64,000 nt of DNA, from positions 3,195,363 to 3,259,362 of the forward strand of contig NZ_CP036349.1 of assembly GCF_007753265.1 (NCBI RefSeq). The letters are read 5' to 3'. Of the stretch, positions 1 through 7,480 are shown one piece after another. The stretch comes from Botrimarina mediterranea (GTDB taxonomy: Bacteria > Planctomycetota > Planctomycetia > Pirellulales > Lacipirellulaceae). The translations under genes and the position numbers were made by a program. Below the pieces are notes generated by a model, which saw only the letters and a list, made by a program, of their open reading frames with translations, was not told where the DNA came from and searched no databases. Numbering within the stretch: the stretch's first letter is position 1; each line of letters opens with the position of its first letter.

Positions 1-1696
1 CGAACGCGCCGACGTCTTCCGACGCCAGTGTGAAGTCCTTGCCGGTGCCGACGTTCTGAGTCGTCCCCGTGCCCGTCGCACCGAAGGACGAAGCCGTGAT
101 CAGGTCGAACGTGTCGCCGACCGTCGGCAAGTAACCATCGATCAGATCGAGGTCGATCTCGGCGCCGTCCAGGTCGGCGACGCCATCAACACTGATCAAG
201 CTGACGCCGCTGCTGTCGAGGATCTCGAAGCCGAGGGTGGCCGAGTTGCTGCGGCCCGCCCCGGAGGCGTCGCTGCGGAAGTCGCTCTTGTCGGCGGGGT
301 TCGCGAGCAGGTTGCCACCGATCTCGATCGTCGCCGCCGAGCCGCGGACAATCAGCGCGCCGCTGGCATTGAGGGCCTGGCCTTGAGCGTCGTCTGGGCC
401 GGTCGGCTCGACTCGCACGTCGTCGGCCGGGGCGTTGCTCGCCAGTGCGGCGCCGATGTGGACGTTGCCGACAACGTCGAGCGATCCACCACCAATCCGG
501 TACTCGCCGTAAGACTGGTCAAAGTCGCCGAGGAAGACATTTGTGGCGATGTTCACTTCGCCGCCGGTCTGATTGACGGCGCCCTGACCCGACCCCGGAA
601 GATCGACGAAGCCGACGCGGCCAACGAAGAAGTTGTTGACTTCGGCAACGGCGTCCGTGCCGGTTTGGTTGAGCACGCCGCCGCTGATGTTCCAGGTCCC
701 CTGGCCATCGCGACCGACCATGATGCTGCCGGAGCTATACGTGCCGCCGGTCTGGTTGACCGTGCCATCGCCGCCCGCAAAGGCGCCGATAACCGTATTC
801 AACGCGACCTCGGTCTCAGCGTCGTCGCTGATGTTGTAGGTCACTGTTGCGCCCTGGACGTCGCCAGGGTTCTCGATGTTGTCGGCGATCACAAACGTAT
901 TCGCGGTGAACTTGCCAGCGGAATGGGTGTACGTGGCGTTGCCGCGACGCCCCATGACGAAAGCAGCGGGAACCGTGAACGTGCCGCCGGTCTGATTGAT
1001 TGTGGCGTTGGCGTTGGGGAGAAACGAAGCGAAAGCAAAGTTGCCGACCCGAACGTTGGCGTCGCCGCTGATGTTCAGCGTTCCCGTGCCTTCGAAGCCG
1101 ATGAGGATATTCTCGCCGATCGCTTCAAGCGTGCCGCTGCTGATGTTTACCGTGCCATTGGAGGGGGCGCCCAAACCGATGAAGATCTCGTGGTTCGCTA
1201 GCATCTGACCGCCGGTCATGTTCAGCGTGCCGGTTCCGACATCTCCCACCAGCAGGTCGCCGATGCCAAAGCCGCTGGGGATGACGCCATCGATAAACAC
1301 CTCACCGCCGCTCATATTCAGAACGCCGGTCGATCCCTCGGCCTGACCAATACGGATCGTCGAGGGGAAGTCAGCCGGATTACCGGCGTTGGCGACATAG
1401 AGGTTGGCGCCCGCGGTAATCTCCATCGTCCCCGTCTCGCCGGCGACGGCGCCGAGGTCCACGAGGTCGGCGTCCGCGATGGTGCTCAGCGTGACGGTGT
1501 GCCCGCCGTTGATGAACGCCGAGTTTCCGATCGCCGGAACGCCGGCGTCCCAAGTCGAGGCGGAGTCCCAGGCGCCAGAACCGACAGCGTTGGTCTGCGC
1601 GTTAGCGCTGATTCCTACTAGCGAGAGAGCTCCGACTAACGAGAGGGCCAAGCCCAACGCCGCGGCGCGGCAAATGTGTGAAAGCTTGCGGGTCAT
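1..1696 (-). CDS. Secreted beta-helix/autotransporter-like repeat protein, 3' end outside window
   Basis: Reading leftward from the ATG at 1694-1696 gives an open frame of 565 codons that runs off the left edge, so the C-terminus (probably a dockerin and/or PEP-CTERM anchor) is not visible. The N-terminus is basic (MTRKLSHICR) followed by a long hydrophobic stretch ending ISANAQ, a typical signal peptide. The rest is built of short Gly/Thr/Ser-rich units such as GTLNMTGGQ, GTVNISSGTLE, GTLNISG and GAVNQTGGEVN, the pattern of parallel beta-helix proteins common in planctomycete PEP-CTERM families. It is probably exported and surface attached. No catalytic motif is visible, so I propose no enzymatic role. 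The reading frame and signal peptide make the gene itself secure. Confidence 0.85.
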   Translation of the reverse strand, partial: MTRKLSHICRAAALGLALSLVGALSLVGISANAQTNAVGSGAWDSASTWDAGVPAIGNSAFINGGHTVTLSTIADADLVDLGAVAGETGTMEITAGANLYVANAGNPADFPSTIRIGQAEGSTGVLNMSGGEVFIDGVIPSGFGIGDLLVGDVGTGTLNMTGGQMLANHEIFIGLGAPSNGTVNISSGTLEAIGENILIGFEGTGTLNISGDANVRVGNFAFASFLPNANATINQTGGTFTVPAAFVMGRRGNATYTHSAGKFTANTFVIADNIENPGDVQGATVTYNISDDAETEVALNTVIGAFAGGDGTVNQTGGTYSSGSIMVGRDGQGTWNISGGVLNQTGTDAVAEVNNFFVGRVGFVDLPGSGQGAVNQTGGEVNIATNVFLGDFDQSYGEYRIGGGSLDVVGNVHIGAALASNAPADDVRVEPTGPDDAQGQALNASGALIVRGSAATIEIGGNLLANPADKSDFRSDASGAGRSNSATLGFEILDSSGVSLISVDGVADLDGAEIDLDLIDGYLPTVGDTFDLITASSFGATGTGTTQNVGTGKDFTLASEDVGAF

Positions 1697-1798
1697 GGTG
1701 CGTTCCTGACTGGGATGCGCATGGAGCGCGGGTGAGGAGAGTTCCGCCTAGTCTCTAGCCCGAACAGCAGTCCCGTCGATTTCATGCCCAACGACATC

Positions 1799-1830
1799 TG
1801 GCCTGCCGGCGCGTCGGCGTCGGCAGGCCA
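1799..1830. repeat. Inverted repeat, GGCCTGCCG...CGGCAGGCC
   Basis: Arms TGGCCTGCCG (1799-1808) and CGGCAGGCCA (1821-1830) are perfect reverse complements around a 12-base loop. The word resembles the GGCAGGC-type inverted repeat upstream of acnA (58025-58086), so it may belong to the same dispersed intergenic family. No T-tract follows, so a terminator role is not supported. Confidence 0.45.
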
Positions 1831-2116
1831 AGCCGCCGAAGAAACGGCGGAGCGAAGGGTCGATTCGCTTCGGCCACTAACGCGGCTTCGGCGATCAGGG
1901 ACAAGCGTTCGGATTAGCGGCTCACGCAGGATTGCCCCGTTACGGGCGTCCGCGGCGCTTGCCTAGTTCGTAATGAGCGCTGCTGGACTCCTTGTTCGAA
2001 GCGACAACATCCCCAGCAACGATGGCATCGCGTGTTTCGTGTTCCGTAGTCCGTCAATCGAGCTGATCAGGGAACCTGGTCACATACTTGTCGATCAAGC
2101 GACTTCGAATGTTGCG

Positions 2117-2392
2117 TCACAAGTCGATATGACGACGCATGCCCAAGAGCTCGGCGGATAGTTCCATTCCAATCAAGAGTCGTGCATCTGGCCATGGAGA
2201 ATCACAACTCGCGGCTGGAATATTTAGCACCTGCCGCAAGGCGTCGAGAACATGCTGTTAAAGTGCTTGAACTGCCTGGCGCAGCAGGTTTTTGACGCTT
2301 TCCTTCCAATGCAACTCAAAGCGGCGTTGCGGGTAGATGTACTTCTCTGTGCCAGCTGAAGTCACGAGCTGTCTCTTATACCTGGGCGTTAG
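2117..2392 (-). pseudogene. Decayed fragment of an unrecognised protein
   Basis: Read leftward in one frame between the stop at 2393-2395 and the stop at 2117-2119, this segment gives protein-like sequence (KYIYPQRRFELHWKESVKNL, then LLIGMELSAELLGMRRHIDL) interrupted by an in-frame TAA at 2258-2260. No start codon with a ribosome site is present. The amino-acid texture is that of a globular protein, unlike the low-complexity shadows elsewhere, which is why I call it a remnant. I do not recognise the family. A sequencing error at the TAA could explain the break, but the absence of a start argues for decay. Confidence 0.3.
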
Positions 2393-2851
2393 CTACACCC
2401 CTGATCCGCGATCGATGCGTGGCGATCATCCCACTGCAAGTCGGTACGACGCCCTTCTGGCCCTAAAGAATATTGGATCGTCGTCGCAACTGCGGGGACG
2501 CCTTGCGAATGCGAGGCGGTCGGCATCCGCAAGACGAGCCCCCACTTAAGGATTGTGAGTTACCCAAACTGATTGAGTGACTTGTTCGCCTCATCACTCG
2601 CAGGAAGCTCTCGTTCTCGCTCTCCTCAGGTCCGTCGGATCTGCGTTCTTCCTGTCGCGAATGAAGACGAGGTCGCCGTGATTCAGCCATTGCCTCAACG
2701 CGTCCTGTCACTCAGCATGGAAACATGGGAAGCAGCCTGTCTTGTCGGGCTTCCGCGCCTGCAACTCATGAGAGTGGGACGTCACTTCTCTGAGGCGCCT
2801 TTCGCTTAGCGCCGCGGCCTATCCGCCGGCACACTGAACATTGAGGCTAAG

Positions 2852-5458
2852 GTGAAGAAGCTATTGCGCTGCATCATTGAGACTCATCTTGCGGTCTTCT
2901 TAGTCGTCTCCGTCTCGCCGCCATTACTCTGGGCAAGTTCGATCACCGAGACGCACGACTGGGAGATTGTCGCCCGATTGACCGGCCCCGCGGGCTCCGA
3001 CTCGATCAACCCGACTTGGGACGTCGGCATCGGCGGAACCGACTTGGGCTTTTCGGTCAATCACAACGGCAAGGCTTACTACCTCTTCGGGGACACCTTC
3101 GCGTCGGACGCCGGCGCCGGCTCGGGCGGCCCGGACTGGCGTAAGAACGTGATGGCCTACAGCACGGACTTCGAGCCGTCCGACGGCATCACGTTCGACG
3201 GCTGGATTACCCGCCCCAACGGCACGGCGACCCAAGTCATCACCCCCGGGACGGCTCCGGTAACGTACATCCCCACCGGTGGCGTCAGTGTCGGCGACAA
3301 CCTTTACGTGTGGTACATGCACGTCTCGGACTGGAATGAATGGACCCTCAGTCACGCCGGGCTAGGACGCTGGAGTGAAGGCGACAGCCAGTTCACGATC
3401 GTCCCCGACTATCAATTCTCGAATCCAAACGGCGGCGCCTACAGCGCCGGCCACGGCTCTCAGGGTTACGGAAACTTTGGCATGGTCGCGGCCAGTTACC
3501 GCAACCCGCTGGAGAACACCAGCGACCCGCACATCTACCTGTGGGGGACCCCCGGCGGCCGTGAGGGGGGCGTCAAGCTCGCCCGAGTTCTGCCCGAGCA
3601 GATCGAAGACCTTAGCGCGTACGAGTATTTCACCGGCGAGTCGGCGGGAACGCCGCAATGGGGATCGGGGGAGACCAGCGGCGTCAAGCTCGTCGACAGC
3701 GGCGTGGGTGAGATGTCGGTCATGTACAACGAAGCGCTCCGCGAATGGACGATGATGAGCATCTCCGGCGGACCGGCGCCCGACATCGAGGTCCGTCACG
3801 CCGAGAACCCCTGGGGGCCGTGGTCGGCGCCTAAGACCGTGGTCGACTTTGCAGACGCCCCAGGAGGGATTTACTCTCCCTACATGAACCCGCTGCTCGT
3901 GGAGGGCGGCGGTCGGACCGTTTACTTCACGATGTCGCTGTGGGACCCCTACGACGTGTATCTGGCGAAGGCGACGTTCGACATCGACTTCGAGACACGC
4001 TGGGACGCGGCCCTCAGTTCGGCGGCGTTTGACGCCAACTGGAGCCATGGTCTGCCAACCGACGAGCATCGGACTCTCGTTGACAACGGCGGCACAATCC
4101 GCGTCTCGGCCGCGACGGTCATGCGTGAGATGGTCATCGGCAGCGACGTCTCGCTCGGCGGCGCCGTGCAAGTCTCGCCGTCAGGGTCGCTCACGATCGG
4201 CGGCGGCGGCGTCGTGCTGAGCCGCACCAGCACCAGCGAGGCGGAGCTGGTCGTCGCGGGGGGGCGGCTCGAAATACAAGCCGACGCGAACGGAGCCGGC
4301 GACATGATCGTCGGGGAACGCGGGCCTGCCACGTTCACGCTGACGGCGGGAGAGACGCGTCTGGCCGGCAATCTCACTTCGGCGGTCTTTGGTTCACACG
4401 CAACGATCGAGCACTCGGGCGGAACCCTCGAAGCCAAGGAGCTGCTCCTCGGCGGCGAAGGCCAGTCCGATTACGCGCTCTCGAGCGGCGGCGTCCTTAC
4501 GGCTCGTGGCCTGATGGTGCTGGCCCGACAAGCCGGGGGCGAGTCGACCTTTACACAGACCGCTGGCGAGGTCGCCCTGTCAACGGCTAGCGCCGTGCCG
4601 AGCCGTATCGGTTTGGTGATCGGCGAGCGCGGATCGGCCCAGTACACGATTAGCGACGGCACATTGGACGTGCCGGGCGTCGTCTGGATCGCCGGGCAGG
4701 GCGGGTCGCAGGGGGAGCTAGCGATCGAAGGAGGGGCCGTCCGAGTGGGCGGCGACTTGGTCGTTGGCCAGCAAGGGCAGGGCGTGCTGACGCAGAGTGA
4801 CGGAACGCTTCAGGTCGACGGGCGTTTGCGGGTTGGAAACGGCAGGCTTGAAGTCACCGGAGGCGACCTCACCGTCGGCTCGTACCAACAAGACACGGGT
4901 TCGACGTTAGAGTTCGGGATCGGTGTCGTTGAGGGCGGAGACGTAACGGTTCTGAGTACGGCGGTTCTCGGCGGAGACCTGAGCCTCAGGCTACTCGACG
5001 ATCATTTGCCCAGCGCGGGAGAGTCACACACCCTGCTCGACGCCGGAGCCGATCTCCTCGGCGCGTTCGAGAACATCGCCAGTGGCGACCGCCTCGAGAC
5101 GCTGGACGGACAAGGGAGCTTCCTCGTCCATTACGGCGCCAATAGCCCATACGGCGCCGATCGATTGGTGCTCGACGCTTTCGAGATCGCCGGCTTGCGT
5201 AGCGACTACAACGGCGACGGGCTCGTCGACGCGGCCGACTACACTGTTTGGCGTGACTCGTTCGGCGATCCTGTCAGCCGTCCCTACGACGGCGCCGATG
5301 GCGACGGCAACGGGGAGATCGATCAGGCCGACTACGCCATCTGGGCGACGAACTTTGGCGCGTCGGCGGATAGCGATCCTGCCCACGCCGTGCCGGAGCC
5401 CTCGGCTCTTGTCGTGGGTGTCGCGATGCTCTTAGCTCTTCAAGTAAAACAGCGATAA
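2852..5458 (+). CDS. Secreted DUF4185 protein with dockerin-like repeats and PEP-CTERM anchor
   Basis: 868 residues from a GTG start. Residues 1-30 are a signal peptide (KKLLRCIIE... LLWASS). Residues ~35-370 match the DUF4185 fold, a five-bladed beta-propeller related to glycosidases; visible landmarks are WDVGIGGTDLGF, YYLFGDTFA and GGIYSPYMNPLLV. Residues ~370-760 are Gly/Thr-rich beta-helix-like units. Residues ~770-830 hold two dockerin-like Ca-binding loops (DYNGDGLVDAADYTVWRDS, DGDGNGEIDQADYAIW). The C-terminus is VPEPSALVV, a hydrophobic segment and KQR, the PEP-CTERM sorting tail. It probably acts outside the cytoplasm on glycans, but the substrate is unknown. The next gene also encodes a sugar-propeller-like protein on the same strand. 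Confidence 0.85.
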   Translation: MKKLLRCIIETHLAVFLVVSVSPPLLWASSITETHDWEIVARLTGPAGSDSINPTWDVGIGGTDLGFSVNHNGKAYYLFGDTFASDAGAGSGGPDWRKNVMAYSTDFEPSDGITFDGWITRPNGTATQVITPGTAPVTYIPTGGVSVGDNLYVWYMHVSDWNEWTLSHAGLGRWSEGDSQFTIVPDYQFSNPNGGAYSAGHGSQGYGNFGMVAASYRNPLENTSDPHIYLWGTPGGREGGVKLARVLPEQIEDLSAYEYFTGESAGTPQWGSGETSGVKLVDSGVGEMSVMYNEALREWTMMSISGGPAPDIEVRHAENPWGPWSAPKTVVDFADAPGGIYSPYMNPLLVEGGGRTVYFTMSLWDPYDVYLAKATFDIDFETRWDAALSSAAFDANWSHGLPTDEHRTLVDNGGTIRVSAATVMREMVIGSDVSLGGAVQVSPSGSLTIGGGGVVLSRTSTSEAELVVAGGRLEIQADANGAGDMIVGERGPATFTLTAGETRLAGNLTSAVFGSHATIEHSGGTLEAKELLLGGEGQSDYALSSGGVLTARGLMVLARQAGGESTFTQTAGEVALSTASAVPSRIGLVIGERGSAQYTISDGTLDVPGVVWIAGQGGSQGELAIEGGAVRVGGDLVVGQQGQGVLTQSDGTLQVDGRLRVGNGRLEVTGGDLTVGSYQQDTGSTLEFGIGVVEGGDVTVLSTAVLGGDLSLRLLDDHLPSAGESHTLLDAGADLLGAFENIASGDRLETLDGQGSFLVHYGANSPYGADRLVLDAFEIAGLRSDYNGDGLVDAADYTVWRDSFGDPVSRPYDGADGDGNGEIDQADYAIWATNFGASADSDPAHAVPEPSALVVGVAMLLALQVKQR

Positions 5459-5480
5459 GCGCCGGGGTATCGCTGCTCTT

Positions 5481-5541
5481 GGGGCAACGTAGCGGCAGAG
5501 CAGTCTGCGCTTGCCCCCACCAGTCGCGCCTCTGACGCGAC
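5481..5541 (+). terminator. Possible terminator hairpins after the DUF4185 gene
   Basis: Two short inverted repeats lie in the 103-base gap: GGGGCAA (5481-5487) with TTGCCCC (5511-5517), and GTCGCG (5523-5528) with CGCGAC (5536-5541). There is no T-tract. In GC-rich DNA such hairpins arise easily by chance, so this is weak. Confidence 0.25.
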
Positions 5542-5561
5542 GGCTTCCCTAACTCTCGTCG

Positions 5562-6593
5562 ATGACGGCAACGATGCACCTAAAGACCGCTTTCACATGG
5601 GGCGCTGCCCTGATGTTCGTGCTCACGATACAGGGCTCCAGCGTCTTCGCTCAGGCGCCGTTGGAAGCGAGAATCTTAGAAACAAAGAAGATCTGGGACC
5701 GCGCCGACCATAACGCCTTCACGGACTTGCTCTACTGGAAAGGCGTTTGGTTCTGCGCATTCCGTGAAGCAAAGAGCCACGTCGGCTCGCAAGGCGTGCT
5801 TCGTGTGCTGCGATCGGACGACGCCGACAACTGGGAGTCCGCCGCGGTGGTCCGTGATCCCACCTACGACCTACGCGACGCCAAGCTTTCGGTCACTCCG
5901 AGTGGCGACCTCATGATCACCGGTGGGGCGCAGACGTCGGCAGACGGTCGCTTGTTGACCGGCACGATCACCGCCGTCTCGAGCGACGGCGTCGAGTGGA
6001 CTTCGCCGGAGATGGTCGTTGAGCCCGGGCGTTGGGTTTGGGACCTTGCCTGGCGTAACGGCGTCGCCTGGGGGGTCAGTTACGCGGCCCCGGAGGGGAC
6101 GAAAGCCACGTCGTTGGTCCGCACAACCGACGGTCGTCAGTTCGAAACCCATGTCGAGGAGTTCTTTGCAAAGACCTCCTACCCCAATGAGGCCCGCATC
6201 CGATTCGACGCACAGGGCGCGGCCTACTGCTTGCAACGGAGCGATGGCGATCAAGACGCCGCCTACCTCGGCGTCTCCACGCCTCCCTACCAGCGCTGGG
6301 AATGGAAAAGCCTCGAGCGATTCATTGGCGGCCCCAGCCTCTTGCAACTGCCGTCCGGAGAGTGGCTCGCCGCGGGACGCATCTTTGAAAACGGCCAGCC
6401 AAAGACAGCCGTCCTCAGTCTCGACGTCGAAGCGGGCGCCGTCGAAACGCTGGCCGTGCTCCCTTCCGGTGGAGACTGCAGCTACCCCGGGCTCGACTTC
6501 CGCGACGGCGTGCTGCGGGTCTCTTACTACTCGAGCCATGAAGGGAAGGCGTCGATCTATCTGGCGAAACTAGCGATCGATTCCCCGTCCTAA
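5562..6593 (+). CDS. Secreted sialidase-like (BNR/Asp-box propeller) protein
   Basis: 343 residues. Residues 1-30 form a signal peptide (hydrophobic LMFVLTIQGSSVFAQ). The mature part has the six-bladed propeller texture of the exo-alpha-sialidase superfamily: FREAKSH near the start (the FRE motif carries the first arginine), Asp-box-like SDDADNWES and SSDGVEWTS, and EARIRFD in the middle. These proteins either cleave or bind terminal sialic or other acidic sugars; many planctomycete members have unknown substrates. ATGs at 5562 and 5574 (MHLKTAF) are both possible starts. It follows the DUF4185 gene by 103 bases, so the two may be co-expressed. Confidence 0.8.
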   Translation: MTATMHLKTAFTWGAALMFVLTIQGSSVFAQAPLEARILETKKIWDRADHNAFTDLLYWKGVWFCAFREAKSHVGSQGVLRVLRSDDADNWESAAVVRDPTYDLRDAKLSVTPSGDLMITGGAQTSADGRLLTGTITAVSSDGVEWTSPEMVVEPGRWVWDLAWRNGVAWGVSYAAPEGTKATSLVRTTDGRQFETHVEEFFAKTSYPNEARIRFDAQGAAYCLQRSDGDQDAAYLGVSTPPYQRWEWKSLERFIGGPSLLQLPSGEWLAAGRIFENGQPKTAVLSLDVEAGAVETLAVLPSGGDCSYPGLDFRDGVLRVSYYSSHEGKASIYLAKLAIDSPS

Positions 6594-6619
6594 CCATCGG
6601 GCGTCACCCACCTCGATGG

Positions 6620-6657
6620 AGGCGTCAACGTCCCTGTTTCGCCCTGCTTTGACGCCT
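6620..6657 (+). terminator. Stem-loop downstream of the sialidase-like gene
   Basis: AGGCGTCAA (6620-6628) pairs perfectly with TTGACGCCT (6649-6657), and CGATG/CATCG (6614-6618/6662-6666) can extend it. It begins 27 bases after the stop of the upstream gene, where a terminator is expected, but no U-run follows. Confidence 0.35.
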
Positions 6658-6962
6658 ATACATCGGTGGTGGAGTGATCATGTGTCCAGAATCCTCACAG
6701 GGGGCCATCTGACGCGTCTTGGCGCCTCGCTTAGGGTTTACCCAGGGGTCGCCGTCCGATGCGATAGACGGGCTCCTAGAGCCTCCTGGAAGGGCCCCCG
6801 GCGGGGGGGCTCCGCGGTCGCCAATTGATCGTCCAAGAACGGGCTACGTCATCGCGTAGCGGCACCTCAGAGAGAGCCTGAGTTGTGGGCGCGAGAGCAT
6901 TTTGCATTTTCCATCATCGTAAGTCGAAGAACCGGACGCTAAGGCGTGCCGGCTGATCTTGG

Positions 6963-7240
6963 TGGCTAGAGCGTGCTTCACTTGGCCGTAGCGTTTCTAG
7001 CCTCGCTCTGATCCACGGAGCAACGTGCGGAAGTCTCGCGCAGAGACGCAGAGTTGGATGCTTTCCAAGACTCACGCAAAGGCGCTAAGCCGCAAAGAAC
7101 GCGTTGCTCTGCGATCGTTTGCGGCTATGCCCATTTCTCAACGACTTTGTCTTTGCGCCTTGGCGGCTTGGCGTGAGTCTTCGCTGCCTACCCTCGGCGT
7201 CTCCGCGCGAGACGCTACGGCAAAATAAAGTACGCTATAG
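6963..7240. repeat. Long palindromic dispersed element, copy 1
   Basis: A ~278-bp sequence closely similar to 31695-31988. It is itself an imperfect palindrome with nested arms. The outer ends are CTAGAGCGTGCTT versus the complement of AAGTACGCTATAG (11/13 matches). Next come CCGTAGCGTTTC versus GAGACGCTACGG, then a CGCAGAGACGCAGAG arm with a complementary CTCCGCG..GAGACG arm, then GACTCACGC..AAGGCGCTAAG versus CTTGGCGGCTTGGCGTGAGTC. The centre is an AT-richer loop around TTTGCGGCTATGCCC. The DNA could fold into one long hairpin, as in MITEs or large REP-type elements. No open frame is conserved between the copies. The right CTCTGCGTCT arm is shorter here than in copy 2. Confidence 0.85.
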
Positions 7241-7263
7241 CGCTTATTAGCCGCGGGGCCTTA

Positions 7264-7480
7264 GGACGTGTCTTCAAATTGCCTAAGAGGTTTAAGGGCC
7301 GCTACGACTCCGCCTTCTTGTTTCTCAGGTCAAGGAAGACGGAGCCGAGTTGTTGAAGCGGGAGGAGTATCCAGCGATTTGACGAGCGGGCATCAGCGAG
7401 TGATCTGGCAGTTGCTGCCGGTGAGGTCGAGGCGGGGCCGGCCGCCGGTGGACCGTCGGGAGGTCCTCAACGCGATCCCG
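7264..7480 (+). mobile_element. Decayed 5' fragment of an IS5-family element
   Basis: Between about 7355 and 7480 the + strand encodes SSDLTSGHQRVIWQLLPV followed by RGRPPVDRREVLNAI. This matches the conserved start of IS5/IS427-type transposases (LT-x-x-QW-x-x-I-x-x-LLP, then RGRPP-x-D-x-RE-x-LNAI). Similarity stops abruptly at NAI, before the catalytic DDE residues. The upstream word GGACGTGTCTTCAAATTG (7265-7282) is placed where the left terminal inverted repeat would be. The remnant cannot transpose. It abuts the 3' end of the leftward 1360-residue gene, whose stop codon lies inside it. Confidence 0.65.

Larger units (their letters stand above)
1697..2851. other. Gene-poor stretch with decayed coding fragments
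   Basis: About 1.15 kb separates the beta-helix gene from the DUF4185 gene. Short open frames exist, but none has a convincing start, ribosome site or family. Base composition varies along it and is AT-richer around 2000-2400. Two leftward-reading fragments look like old coding sequence broken by stops: one at 2117-2392 (listed separately) and one near 2590-2760, which reads ALRQWLNHGDLVFIRDRKN with stops on both sides. The left part also has a small inverted repeat. I read this as the graveyard of one or two inactivated genes. Confidence 0.5.
6594..7466. other. Gene-free stretch with hairpin, palindromic element and IS remnant
   Basis: No convincing gene lies here. From left to right it holds a stem-loop at 6620-6657, a GC-rich simple stretch near 6790-6830, a 278-bp palindromic element at 6963-7240 and the left part of a decayed IS5-type transposase at 7264-7480. 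The rightward open frame starting near 7268 is only partly real: its middle is the transposase remnant and the rest is the antisense of the neighbouring surface protein. Confidence 0.6.
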
